A stretch of 64,000 bases of DNA from Chiridota heheva (Eukaryota > Echinodermata > Holothuroidea > Apodida > Chiridotidae), in assembly GCA_020152595.1 (NCBI GenBank), contig JAIGNY010001864.1:90001-154000 (forward strand). Direction: 5' to 3'. How positions within the stretch are numbered: position 1 is the first letter of the stretch; each line of letters starts with the position of its first letter. Shown one piece after another: positions 51,210-64,000 of this stretch. The notes under the pieces are model-generated. The model was not told where the DNA came from. It saw nothing but the letters and a program-made list of their open reading frames with translations, and did no database searches. The position numbers and the translations under genes were made by a program.

Positions 51210-51743
51210 TTGAAAAGGGAGGCTCGTCTCAGTAAATTACGGTAAAAATGGGGGATACTATAATTTGACGTCAATTCCGGTTGTGGAGGCAAGATCCGAT
51301 CCTCTGTTTGTTTGTAACCACACAATACAGCCAGACACTAGCATGTACGTTGTGTGTGCAGAATTACATACACAGCGCATTACGTTACTGTGACGAGAAA
51401 CTAATTTATTTTTTTCAATGCTTTTTTGTTAAAAAGCGAAAGTGAAATTTTAGTATTATAATACTACAATGATAGTCACCATATGAAAATTACTGAGAAA
51501 AAAAAAGGAAGAAGATAAACGATTCTACCGAGGCTCGAACTTACGACATGATTTGAAAAAAAAAACGCTGCTTGAGATCGCCGCAACCATTTGGGCTATC
51601 TCGTGGGGTGACCCTTGAGGCGTTTTAAATAACTCTATACCTTGCAATACGAGACAACGAATCGCGCAACAAAATTTCAACTAATCAAAAAAATTGAAAG
51701 GAATTCTAAATATTGTGCACATATGACGATATCGCCTCTTTAA
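51210..51743 (-). mobile_element. 534-bp TIR-bounded element with tRNA-like module, copy 2
   Basis: Same element as 19,631-20,165. It splits the 36-bp satellite, with satellite text on both sides. The ends are TTGAAAAGGGAGGC and CGCCTCTTTAA. On the minus strand the tRNA-like part is better kept here: TAGCCCAAATGGTTGCGGCG (51,579-51,598) and GTAAGTTCGAGCCTCGGTAG (B box), resembling type II tRNA-Ser or -Leu. The exact target duplication cannot be fixed in the repetitive flank. Confidence 0.85.
51521..51602 (-). other. tRNA-like pol III promoter module, copy 2
   Basis: A-box-like TAGCCCAAATGG and B-box-like GTTCGAGCCTC are spaced as in a tRNA, with a T-rich insert between them. It is not a complete tRNA gene because the anticodon and acceptor stems do not close. 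Confidence 0.6.
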
Positions 51744-51990
51744 CAAATCGTGTCTGGGTATTACCATCAAAATCAAAACAAGTCATATCTGGGAATTACC
51801 ATCAAAATCAAAATAATTATTTTATGGGGATTACCATCAAAATCAAAACAAATCATTTCTGGGGATTACCATCAAAATAAAAACAAATTGTTTCTGCGAA
51901 TTACCATCAAAATAAAAACAATTCCAAGTATTATCATGAAAATCAAAGCAAATCCTTCCTGAGAATTATCATCAAAATAAAAGCAAATAA
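51744..51990 (+). repeat. 36-bp satellite, right block
   Basis: It continues the array with degenerate units such as ATTACCATCAAAATCAAAAC and ATTATCATGAAAATC. It marks the outer edge of the satellite. Confidence 0.9.
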
Positions 51991-54049
51991 AGATTTAGGC
52001 CTCTCAATGTGACCGATTTTACATTAACTGTTATGGTAAAATGCTTTGTTTTCACCAAAAAAATGGTTGTTCAAGATATACGAATTTACGGTGTAGAACA
52101 ATCGAATAGTCTGAGCTTCCAAATCTGGAAATATTGCTAATAATCTTGTTAGTCTCAACATTATAGTGAAAGCGGAAAGCCCGATTGTGTCAATGCTTCT
52201 CCAGCCTGTGTTGAACAATATTTAGGTTACTATAACATGCTTTTACATCCTCCGTATCAAACAAAGATTCTCATACTTCATTGGCCAAATGTCAAATTTG
52301 TATTCTTTCCTTCTTGGTTGTATTCAGGCTAATACTGTTAACTCTACGTATGAAGAAGACCATAATATAGTTTGCCAACTAAATTACATTGGGCATACGC
52401 ATACTTATGTTCAACACAGAACATGGGCCAAGTATAGTTATTCGTCATATACCCCGTTCCAGGCCTTTCACTTCCCCACCGATCTGTTTTTCCCCCTTGT
52501 CGGCTGACGTTCGCTGATTGCTGTCGTTTCTGATTTACGACCTGACAGAGTTATTCAAGTCCTATGTAGCGACGTTATACATTTCATTCTAACTGAGTTA
52601 CGATGCTGAAACTCTCTTTCAAATTACCTGTCTTTTGCGTGTCCAGCTTTGCACTCAAACATTTCTTCAACCTCTTTTCTACGTTCCAGCGAACACAAAT
52701 CGGACAAAATATAATCCAGCCTATGCAAAATGAGATGATTCTTAACACACCTTTTCTGTCCGTTCTTCGCACTCTACAGCATTTAGTTTGTTATGAAGAT
52801 GTCAAAGTTCAAAAATGATAGTTGCGTGATTTCCCCCTGATAGTAATTGCAATGGTATTTGCAATTTCTACGCGGGATCCATTTAAAAGTTTCGTCAGAT
52901 CATAAAAATACAAGTAGAAGAATGATTTGAATTATGCAAAGAAATGCAACTACTCATTGTTCACTTTCGTTCAAAAAGCTTTAAACAGACAAAGGTTGAA
53001 TAATTATTTGCTGATTTTAAAGACGACACATAGATACCGCACATATAATTTTTTTAACCCGTTAGTATAATGAAGAAGCCCTGAGGACAAATGCGCAGAC
53101 GTGATTCTTCTGTTTCAAGGCAACTAATGAACATTTTTTTCTTCCGATAATCAAATAAAGAGGGTGAAATCCCACCAGACTGCGCAAAGGAAGTGAAGTT
53201 ATCGCATTTTGGAAAATACATTTTGCTTAAGTGTGACTCGAATTAGAAACACGGTATCTGCAACAACCTACGTACATACCTTATTCTTATATATTTATTT
53301 CCAGTATAATTTATGTACAATTATAAATAGTAAAATACAATAAAACAATAATATACAATAAGGAACAATAAACTAAAGGAAAGAATGTAGAAAAAGATAA
53401 AAAGGGTTATAATAAGGGCTCCAAAAAAAATACCAAAATGAATAAAAATTGCAGCTTTATATACAATTGAATTTTTAAAAACTGCTCTTCTAAAACTTGG
53501 GATGGTGGCTGGGTTTTTCAGTTTATAATTTGTGTACGTGGGTTGTGACAATAACTAGGCCAAGTACAGTGGCCTAAAGTTATCAATAGCATACTTGCCG
53601 CATGAAAAGAATCTTGACAAATAAAATAAATCCTATTACAACTGAAATAACCAATCAATTCCTAACATTTGGCCCTGGTCTACAACTGCAACTTACTTTC
53701 TGTTAATTTATGACTGTTCGTCTATCGCGAAATTGCTGTAGAGGTAGTACCTCTGTCAGAGCTGACTTTAACATTAATACTATACTTGCGTTGTACTGCA
53801 GGTCGATCGCGGACGGCACGTTGAAAATTGTAGTCGCATTGTAAAGCCGTTTAATATGATTTCACAACAAAATGTTGTAATCTGACGTTTAAATACTCTT
53901 ACAAAATGTCATACGCGTCCGTAAATAAATGTTATTATCGTACATCAAATTCGACTGTATTACTGATAGCAAACACCAGAATGCTTGACCAAAGAATGCA
54001 GTCACGTGATTGGATCCTTGGTAAGATCACTAAATCTTCCCAGGAACTC
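51991..54049. other. Unassigned intergenic sequence
   Basis: No ORF longer than about 83 codons and none with known domains. Two overlapping opposed frames at 52,584-52,818 look no better than chance. The right edge (about 53,990) approaches the family B repeat. Confidence 0.55.
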
Positions 54050-54800
54050 TGTTCCCAAGAACACAAATATTTCGAAGATCAACATCTGATTCCATTCAAG
54101 TGTGTTTATACTTGTATTATACCTCGATGCTCGACGGCAACAGGTAATCAGAAATGAAGAATTAAAAGCTCTAACTGGCTGAAATTAAAGAACACAATTT
54201 TTATAAAGAATTACTTCAGGACAAGAGGATATTGAGCTGTGTTCATCTGACAGTCTGATGACCTAACGAAGTTTGCCTGAATTCTAATATATTGAAACTT
54301 TGATTGACCATTCATCAAAAACTGCACAAGCTTCTTAAAAAGATTTGAAAGGCATTGTACACCAAAGTTAATGTTGTTTCACACATGTAAAAATTCTACA
54401 TGTCACTAGACATGTCACTAGGCCTTTGAAGATATCTGGACCAGATCCGCTGTGGACATGTAACAGTTGAATATTGGTGAAAAGAGTCACGTATACAAAT
54501 CTGAACAGATCCAGTTTTGAATTTTGGAAAAATCAATAAAAGTTTTTCAGTTATGACTGATCAAAATTTGACAAAAAAAATGTTTATGGGAAATCTGTGA
54601 TATATGACTGGGCGGAGAGCTTAAAATCTTGAAGTTGCTCTTTAACTTTCTTTCGTTAACCTTAGTTATTGTAAATCATGGAAAAGTCTATTTCTGCTGG
54701 AAATAGTCTGCAGAATTTGCTGCATCACTTCAAAGAATTACGAGAGACATTGATAACACATTCAAAATGCGGCAAACTTACAATAATTAAGCTTTGGATC
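54050..54800 (-). repeat. Dispersed repeat family B, copy 3 (inverted)
   Basis: Reverse complement of 7,601-8,900 without the satellite: ATCTGATTCCATTCAAG (54,086) matches 8,862, GCAAACTTCGTTAGG-type text (54,267) matches 8,758, and TGCTGCATCACTTCAAAGAA (54,718) matches 7,707. Only two CATGTCACTAG units (54,391-54,421) stand where copy 1 has some 600 bp of satellite. Confidence 0.82.
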
Positions 54801-54824
54801 CCATCACGCGTGGGTGTGTGTGGA

Positions 54825-55581
<757 letters not shown>

Positions 55582-55689
55582 ATATATAGATAATTATAAA
55601 TTTATTGAAGAATGAATGAATGAGAATGAATAATATGGTGTGAAAAGTTGTGTTTTGTACGAGAGCATTCGCTACTGACTTATTTTTCG

Positions 55690-58317
55690 AACAGCGCTTT
55701 GGGTTGATATCTTGTTGATGGCGATATTGGTAGTTCAGTGGTTGTTGGTGTTGTGTATAGATCACCAAATTCTTGTCCTGAGAACAATAAGAAATTGCTT
55801 GACTGCTTTAGGAAAGTTGATTTTAAAAGGGTTATTATTTTTGGAAACTTTTATTTTCCAGACATTGATTGGAATCTTTGTACTTGTGGTCCACATGGTA
55901 AAGATTTTCTGGAAGTTGTATCCTACTACTTTTTCACCCAGCATGTGTTTTTTCCCTACGCGTGACAGTAATTGTCTTGATTTAATTTTCAGTAGTAAGG
56001 GAAGCATGGTTAGAAATGTGCTAAGTAGCGATAATGTAGGGTGTAGTGATAATGTAGGGTGTAGTGATCATGACCTCATTAGTTTTGATCTGTATTGTTT
56101 CACAAAGGTTTTTCTAGCTAAGAAACTGGTTTTAGATTTTAAGAATGCTGACTTTGCCGCTTTTCAGGATAATTTGTCATTCGATTGGACTTCTTTGCTA
56201 TGTGACTTTGATCTTTCTAAAGCATGAAATGTTTTCCGAACTAAATTTTTAGAGGGTGGAAATAGGTTTGTCCCATTAAAGAAAGTCTGTAGGTGTAATC
56301 GGCCAGTGTGGATGTCTTATGAGGTTTTGCGGGCTGTTCGGAAAAAGCAGAAGTTGTGGCATTGTTATAAAAAGAGTGGGTGTCCTGCGGAGCTTGCTAG
56401 GTATAAGGATCATGAAAAGTTCACTATGGTTTGATAAGAGATAATAAAGTGTTTTTTGAAAAATGTTTGTATAAAGAGGTTAAGATTAATCCTAAGTCAT
56501 TTTCACTCTTATGTTCGCTCAAAGCAAAAAAAAACAAGGAGGTTGTTGGTCCCCTTTAGGATAATGATGGTGTTACTATCAATAGTGGTATGGATATGGC
56601 TGAGGTTTTGAATAACTACTTTGAATCTGTTTTTACTAAGGAGTCCCTTGCTGTAATGTTGTGGAGCTTAGTGTGCACTATACGGTTAAGGATGTTGATT
56701 TTTCAGTTGATGTTGTGTCTAAGACGTTGAAGGGTTTGATTTCAAATAAAGCACCCGGTCCCGATGGAATACGTCCTGCTGTTTTACGTGAGTGTTCTGA
56801 TTCGAAGAGTGAGTTTATTTCTGTTCCCCTGAGTATTATCTTTTCAAAGTGCTTGGATGTTGGTGTTGTTCCTAGTGATTGGAGAATTGCAAATGTCACT
56901 CCTATTTTTAAAAAGGGTGACTACAGTTTGCACTGTAACTATAGGCCAGTGAGTCTAACTAGTGTTGTGTGCAAGGTCATAGAGTCCAATGTTAAGGATG
57001 TTGTACTAGATCATTTACTGGTCAATCATGGTTTGCTGAATTTGTCCCAGCATGGGTTCTTACCTAAGAGGTCTTGTGTTTCTAATTTATTAAAATTTCT
57101 TGATGATGTTACTAAACTACTTGATTCTGGTCATAATATGGAAGTTATTTCTTTAGACCTGCAAAAAGCATTTGATAAGCTTCCAATGGGTAGGCTCATG
57201 TTGAAAACAAGAGCGCTTGGTGTGAAGGGAAAGTGTGCCAGTTGGATAAATTATTGGTTAATTGACAGGTCACCAAGAGTTGTTGTTAATGGTGAAGTAT
57301 TTTCATGGAAGAAGGTTACAAGTGGTGGTTCCTCAGGGTTCTGTATTAGGTCCGCTTCTTTTCTTAATCTTCATTAATGATATTGATGTTTCCCTTGGCT
57401 CCAGGATTTGTAAATTTGCTGATGGCACTAAGCTGCACAGGATTGTTGATGATGCTAGGAATTCTTCACTGTTGCAAACTGATCTGGATAAGTTAGTTTC
57501 TTGGTCCCAAACGTGGTAGATGTCATTCAATGTTGATAAATGCAGTTATTCAGTTTGGTCAGGGCAATTTGGCTTCTGATTACTGCATGAATGGTTCAAA
57601 TCTTGGTTCTCTTGATCAAGAAAGGAATCTATATCTTGTCATTACTAGTAGTATGGAGCCTTCCAAACAGTGTGTTTTAGCAGCTGCAAGAGAAAATAGG
57701 ATGATTGGGAGAAATTTTTGTTTTCTTGGTCTGTTGGTAAAGAGGTTGTCCTTAATTTGTATAAGCAGTTAGTCAGGCCTCAACTTGAGTATGCTATTCA
57801 GGCTTGGAGTCCTTTTTATGAGGAGGATAAGTTCATTTTGGAGCATGTTCAGCCAAGAGTCACTAGACTTATTCCAGAAGTAAGGAATCTCTCTTATGAA
57901 TCTAGGTTGCGACTTCTTGGTTTGACCACGCTTGAGTTGAGAAGAGTACATTGCGATATGATTCAGGTTTTTAAATTCCTGTCTGGTAGTGATGCTTTGA
58001 CTTCTTGTAATTTCTTGAATGTTTCAGCTAATTCTCATGTAACACGTGGTAACAGTTGAAGTTGACCAAAGAGTTGTCACGGTTAAATATTCGGCGATTT
58101 AGCTTTTCGAAAAGAGTTGTTAATGAGTGAAATGGTTTGCCTGAGTGGGTATATAGTTAGCTCCAATTCTGTTCACAATTTCAAAGTTAACATTTTGATA
58201 AATTCTTTACTAACTCTGGACGTCTTTGATTTTTTTTTGGTGGTGGTGGTGGTGTTTGTTTGGGCTTTTATAGGGTAATTCACCCTTTTTAGCCCGTCAT
58301 TTTGTTATGTTATGTCT
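55690..58317 (+). mobile_element. CR1-like LINE, 5' truncated and decayed
   Basis: It runs from inside the endonuclease domain to the 3' UTR and ends in TTTTGTTATGTTATGT, a short-repeat tail. The second copy at 60,905-61,275 shares the C-terminus and the same tail in the opposite orientation. Loss of the 5' end plus frameshifts and stops make it inactive. Confidence 0.92.
55738..58059 (+). pseudogene. CR1-like endonuclease-reverse transcriptase, multiple disruptions
   Basis: Domains in order. Endonuclease remnant [12 protein letters not shown] and FGNFYFPDIDW (canonical GDFN is GNFY here), then a frameshift near 55,966, then SDHDLISFDL (intact SDH) after an 18-bp tandem duplication (56,031-56,066). 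A stop lies at 56,225 and frame changes near 56,434-56,660. The RT fingers follow: NKAPGPDGIRPAVL, GVVPSDWRIANVTPIFKKGD, YRPVSLTSV; then motif A VISLDLQKAFDKL, a one-base insertion near 57,324, motif B VPQGSVLGPLLFLIFINDI, and motif C reading FADG instead of FADD (57,415-57,426). A stop lies near 57,518 and further slips follow. The thumb and C-terminus are QLVRPQLEYAIQAWSPF, RLLGLTTLELRR and MIQVFKFLSG. Confidence 0.93.
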
Positions 58318-58365
58318 AATTAGTTGAAAAGTTGTTGAACAATAGGGCGTCGGTGAAGTCAACGT

Positions 58366-59227
58366 GCATATAGACAATTTTATATCAGAATCGGTAATTT
58401 CCGGAAATCTAATTTAATTATTGTCACATGGACGAAATTCACGTGTCCATAATGGACTAGTGAGATAAACACCTCATGTATAGCAGCCATGTAGTGGCTA
58501 TAGCGTATACTACAGTCAGATGGTGTCTGAATAATAATGGACCAATGCTATGCTAGAGGAATCTGGTCGTCTGCACAATTTAGTAGTGTATTGGGTCAAG
58601 CCCGTTAAAATTACGATCAACAGTATATGCATACAGAAATAGGCACTTCACTGAACTATTCAGAGACTTGAATTGTAGCATAATTTGGTTAGGAAATTCC
58701 ATACCAAACAGAAAACTTCCTATAAACTGTATTTTCTATATTCACACAAGTTTTCCGATATGCAAAATTAGTTGTCTCATTCGCAGATAGCAAGAGATTT
58801 GCAAAGGAAAATACTCCATACTGCTTTCATATTTTGTGCTGTGAGGTCAACGGCACAATTTCATACCATAAAGGCCCTCAGCACTTGACACCAACGTTTT
58901 AAATTTAGAAAAAATTACCATTTTGTACATGCACACTAACGTTAGGCCTACAATTGAGCAACTCAATACATTGAACGTAGCGCCTACTGTGTCATAAGCG
59001 TACGTGAGGCCATATTTTAATTTCAAATCTTACCTGCTAATTGTATATTCCTTAATTGCGACAGTCTGATCCTCTTGGACTGTTGGAATATGAAAAACAT
59101 TCCCATCCTAAAAAACCAAAAGAAATATCCAGACAGAGCAATTGAAATATACAACACAAAGCTTATACATTTTACATAGCGTTCATGTACGTACGTGTAA
59201 TGCACTGACATTTTGTATAGGCTAGAC
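58366..59227. repeat. ~1-kb tandem duplication, unit 1
   Basis: It aligns in direct order with 59,228-60,375 after removal of the SINE. Shared text includes GGTAATTTCCGGAAATCT, GGTCAAGCCC, TTTGGTTAGGAAATT, CATACCAAACAGAAAACTTC, TTTTCCGATATGCAAAA and TTTTGTGCTGTGAGGTCAA. Identity is about 75-80% by eye. Unit 1 holds the empty site for the SINE at 58,393-58,400. Confidence 0.88.
59034..59106 (-). other. Possible 5' exon with splice donor, duplicated copy 1
   Basis: On the minus strand an ATG (59,104-59,106) opens MGMFFIFQQSKRIRLSQLRN and reaches GCAG followed by GTAAGATTT, a good splice donor at 59,033. The corresponding segment of unit 2 keeps both the ATGGG(A/G)ATGTTTTT start and the CAG/GTAAGAT donor. 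A TATA-like GATATAAAAAGG lies about 120 bp upstream (59,228-59,239). This is an inference from consensus sites only; no acceptor or further exons were found. Confidence 0.25.
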
Positions 59228-59251
59228 CTTTTTATATCGGAATTGGTAATT

Positions 59252-59518
59252 GAGAGAGAGAGTTGAACACACAATTACAATGACAGGGTCGTCGCCTGCG
59301 TATTCGGTTATGATAGTACAAATGCTATCACGAAACGCTTAATACGACCCGGACGAGAACACAGGTACGACGTGCGGACAGACATAACATCGACAACCAA
59401 GTCAATGTCCACGGCCTTTGATAACCAGTTGTGGTGCACTGGCGTGTCTACCCACCCCAGGATTGAACCCGGGGCCTCGTGGTCTGTAGACAGGTATGAT
59501 AACCGCTACACCACAGTA
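59252..59518 (-). mobile_element. tRNA-derived SINE, copy 2
   Basis: Nearly identical to 41,138-41,412; the few differences include ACAGGGTCG versus ACGGGGTCG and GGGGCCTCG versus GGGGCCTTG. GGTAATT flanks it (59,245-59,251 and 59,519-59,525). The paralogous site in unit 1 reads CGGTAATTTCCGG without the SINE. The minus strand carries the tRNA-like A and B boxes; the (CT)n tail is at the left. Confidence 0.93.
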
Positions 59519-60182
59519 GGTAATTTCCGGAAATCTCATTTAAATAATGTCACCGTGGCCGAAATTCACGTGACTATAATGGATCAATCAAATTCCAGTG
59601 AATCCTGATCGTTTGCACAATTTACTAGCGTATGGGGTCAAGCCCATTAAAATTACAATTTCACACAATTATCAGCAATATATAGGGGGACTACATACAC
59701 TAATAATCACTTCACTGAGACCTAAATGGTAGCGTAATTTGGTTAGGAAATTTCATACCAAACAGAAAACTTCGTGTAACTGTATCCTTTACATTCACAC
59801 AACTTTTCCGATATGCAAAACTACTTGTCTCATTCACAGATAACAAGGGATTTGCTGCCGAATGTTCTCGATACTATTTTCACATTTTGTGCTGTGAGGT
59901 CAAGGGCACAAATTCACACTATTAGGCTCTCCGCAGTAAACATCAACGTTTTCAAATTTAAACGACTTTGCCAATTTCCGTCCTATTTTTGTGTTTCAAA
60001 TGTGCACAAATACTTTTAATGTTGAGGGAATGTGAACCCCAACGAACATACAATGTTCCGTTCATAAAAATAAAAAAACATTTTAACGTGTACACTAGGC
60101 CTAGGGTATACAACTACATGCATTGGACGTAACGTTAGTGTTAGAAACGTACCTGAGGCGAAGTTTTAACTTGAAATCTTAC

Positions 60183-60270
60183 CTGGTTATCGCGTATTCC
60201 GTAATTGAGACAGTCTAAATGGAAGACAGTACGGATCCTTTTGGAATATGACAACAAAAAACATCCCCAT
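60183..60270 (-). other. Possible 5' exon with splice donor, duplicated copy 2
   Basis: On the minus strand it runs from ATGGGGATGTTTTTTG to AACCAG followed by GTAAGATTTC. It is 15 bp longer than copy 1 and has an in-frame TAA just before the donor, so if it is an exon it is either non-coding or decayed here. Confidence 0.22.
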
Positions 60271-60316
60271 AAGAAAATAATTATCCAGACAGACCAGAAG
60301 TACCATACGTTACACG

Positions 60317-60540
60317 CTCGGCTAAACTCGGTTTGAAAAGGTCTATACTATGTACGTACGTATGTACGTGCGTATAAGCTTATAAAGTGTATACGCGCGC
60401 GTATTGTTGTTTTTCATAATTTTCCCTGCAGCTGATTGGTTCGTTAGTAAAAGAAAAATTCCTTCAGCATCTGATTGGTAAAAGTATCCTTACGTTTAAT
60501 GTTCGGCTAAACTCGGTTTGAAAAGGTCTATACCATTAAA
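60317..60540 (-). promoter_or_regulatory. Promoter-like cluster: two CCAAT boxes, TATA-like box, duplicated motif
   Basis: On the minus strand, going toward the possible exon at 60,270: ACCAATCAGATGC (60,469-60,481), ACCAATCAGC (60,431-60,440) and TTTATAAGC (60,378-60,386). The motif CGGCTAAACTCGGTTTGAAA with AAGGTCTATA occurs at 60,319-60,348 and again at 60,504-60,532. A near match lies at 3,771-3,798 before CCTATATAAATA. Spacing is compatible with a pol II promoter, but this rests on short consensus matches. Confidence 0.25.
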
Positions 60541-60904
60541 TCGAACACTGCGCGCATCTGCAAATACACATTTTCAAAATAGCAGTTACCAGGGCACTCA
60601 GATGATACGCGTTCTAATTGTGTATGCGTTTCCAAAAGTGAACGATTTGCGAAGTAATTGGAATGTAATTGCTTCCGTAATTTAGATATTTGTTTACGTA
60701 CAAAATTTTCATCATTTCATTTGTAACTTAGTTTTAAAGATACGTAAAAGTTTTAAGATGCTAATGAAATGAAATTTATAACTCGTAAGTACTTTTGTCA
60801 GATTTGAGAAGGATTTTTATTTCATGATTATATTATTTGTTGTTGTATGAGTGGTTTTCAATGTTACAAGTGTGTTATGCGTTGTCTCACTCAGTATGTA
60901 AGTA
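60541..60904. other. Unassigned sequence
   Basis: No gene or repeat recognised. Confidence 0.55.
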
Positions 60905-61275
60905 TTAACATAACATAACAAGATTATGGGTTGAGAAGGGTGAGTCACCCCATAAACAGCTCAAACTAACACCACCACAAAAATCAAAGACGCCCAGAGT
61001 TAGTAAAGAACTTATCGATGTTGATTTTGAAATTGTGAACAGAATTGAAGCTAATTCTCGGGGAAACCATTCCACTCATTAACAACTCTTTGCAAAGAGC
61101 TAAACGCCAAATATCTATCCGTGAGAACTCTTTGGTCAACTTCAAACTGTTTCCACGTGTCACATGAGGATTAGCTGAAACATGCAAAAAATAACAAGAA
61201 GTCAAAGCATCCCTACCAGATAGGAATTTAAAAACCTGAATCATATCGCCACGTACTCTTTTATTGCCGTGCAAG
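60905..61275 (-). mobile_element. CR1-like LINE 3' fragment
   Basis: On the minus strand it encodes RGDMIQVFKFLSGRDALTSC, HVTRGNSLKLTKEFSRIDI and FFTNSG before the 3' UTR (GGTGGTGTTAGTTTGAGC) and the tail TTGTTATGTTATGTTA. It matches the last ~100 codons and the tail of the CR1-like copy at 55.7-58.3 kb. Its 5' break lies just inside the edge of inverted-repeat arm A (61,299). Confidence 0.9.
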
Positions 61276-61298
61276 TACTGAGTGGGGTGTGTATTTCA

Positions 61299-64000
<2,702 letters not shown>

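Larger units (their letters stand above)
59228..60375. repeat. ~1-kb tandem duplication, unit 2 (with SINE)
   Basis: Partner of 58,366-59,227. It is longer by the 267-bp SINE and by an extra stretch around 60,010-60,090 that contains AAAAATAAAAAAACATTTT. Confidence 0.88.

Noticed and set aside
51521..51602. Functional tRNA gene
   Set aside because: A and B boxes are present but the anticodon and acceptor stems do not close and a T-rich insert interrupts the fold.

Overview
The window looks like repeat-rich, AT-rich intergenic DNA from an animal, most likely a marine invertebrate. The grounds are metazoan non-LTR retrotransposon fragments (CR1-like, L2-like and two others), a Penelope-like element, tRNA-derived SINEs, many short inverted-repeat transposons, and an element built like the foldback (TU) transposons described from sea urchins. 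An echinoderm or related deuterostome would fit, but nothing here proves the species. There are no operons, rRNA genes, CRISPR arrays or recognisable conserved host genes. The best candidate for a host protein is one 97-codon ORF at 22,662-22,955 that I cannot name; a pair of possible 5' exons lies near 59-60.3 kb on the minus strand.

Layout. 0-3 kb: a ~290-bp-period dispersed repeat, then (TA)n, a Penelope-like element with a GIY-YIG endonuclease and a hammerhead-like motif, then (TA)n. 3.8-9 kb: a MITE, a long repeat whose inverted partner lies at the right end of the window, and a 16/12-bp satellite. 9.37-13.40 kb: a foldback-type element with long inverted arms and an 8-bp target duplication. 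13.7-15.8 kb: a ~24-bp minisatellite in two opposed orientations. 16.5-21 kb: a MITE, then another long repeat with nested transposons, whose inverted partner is at 46.9-49.2 kb. 22.6-23.6 kb: the orphan ORF and a degenerate tandem repeat. 25.6-33.1 kb: tandem repeats and three LINE fragments. 33.5-35 kb: a MITE and a 23-bp satellite. 37.7-43 kb: a MITE, the second copy of the left-end repeat with a (TTA)n insertion, a SINE and (TA)n blocks. 44.8-46.4 kb: a 43-bp satellite. 49.8-52 kb: a 36-bp satellite split by a 534-bp element. 54-61.3 kb: (TA)n, a broken CR1-like LINE, a ~1-kb tandem duplication carrying a SINE in one copy only, and a second CR1 3' fragment. 61.3-64 kb: the inverted partner of 4.9-6.8 kb.

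How the pieces relate. Long repeats at 4.9-6.8, 7.6-8.9 and 16.9-20.85 kb reappear in inverted order and orientation at 61.3-64.0, 54.05-54.8 and 46.9-49.2 kb. They share a rough midpoint near 31-34 kb, as expected from an old, heavily interrupted palindrome, although scattered copies of large transposons could also explain it (one family has a third, off-axis copy). Because these repeats are paired, several later insertions can be read against an empty partner site: a TA-flanked transposon at 18,853-20,368, a MITE at 48,213-48,534 and a SINE at 59,252-59,518. All comparisons were made by eye; identities are approximate and boundaries are usually good to about 5-20 bp.
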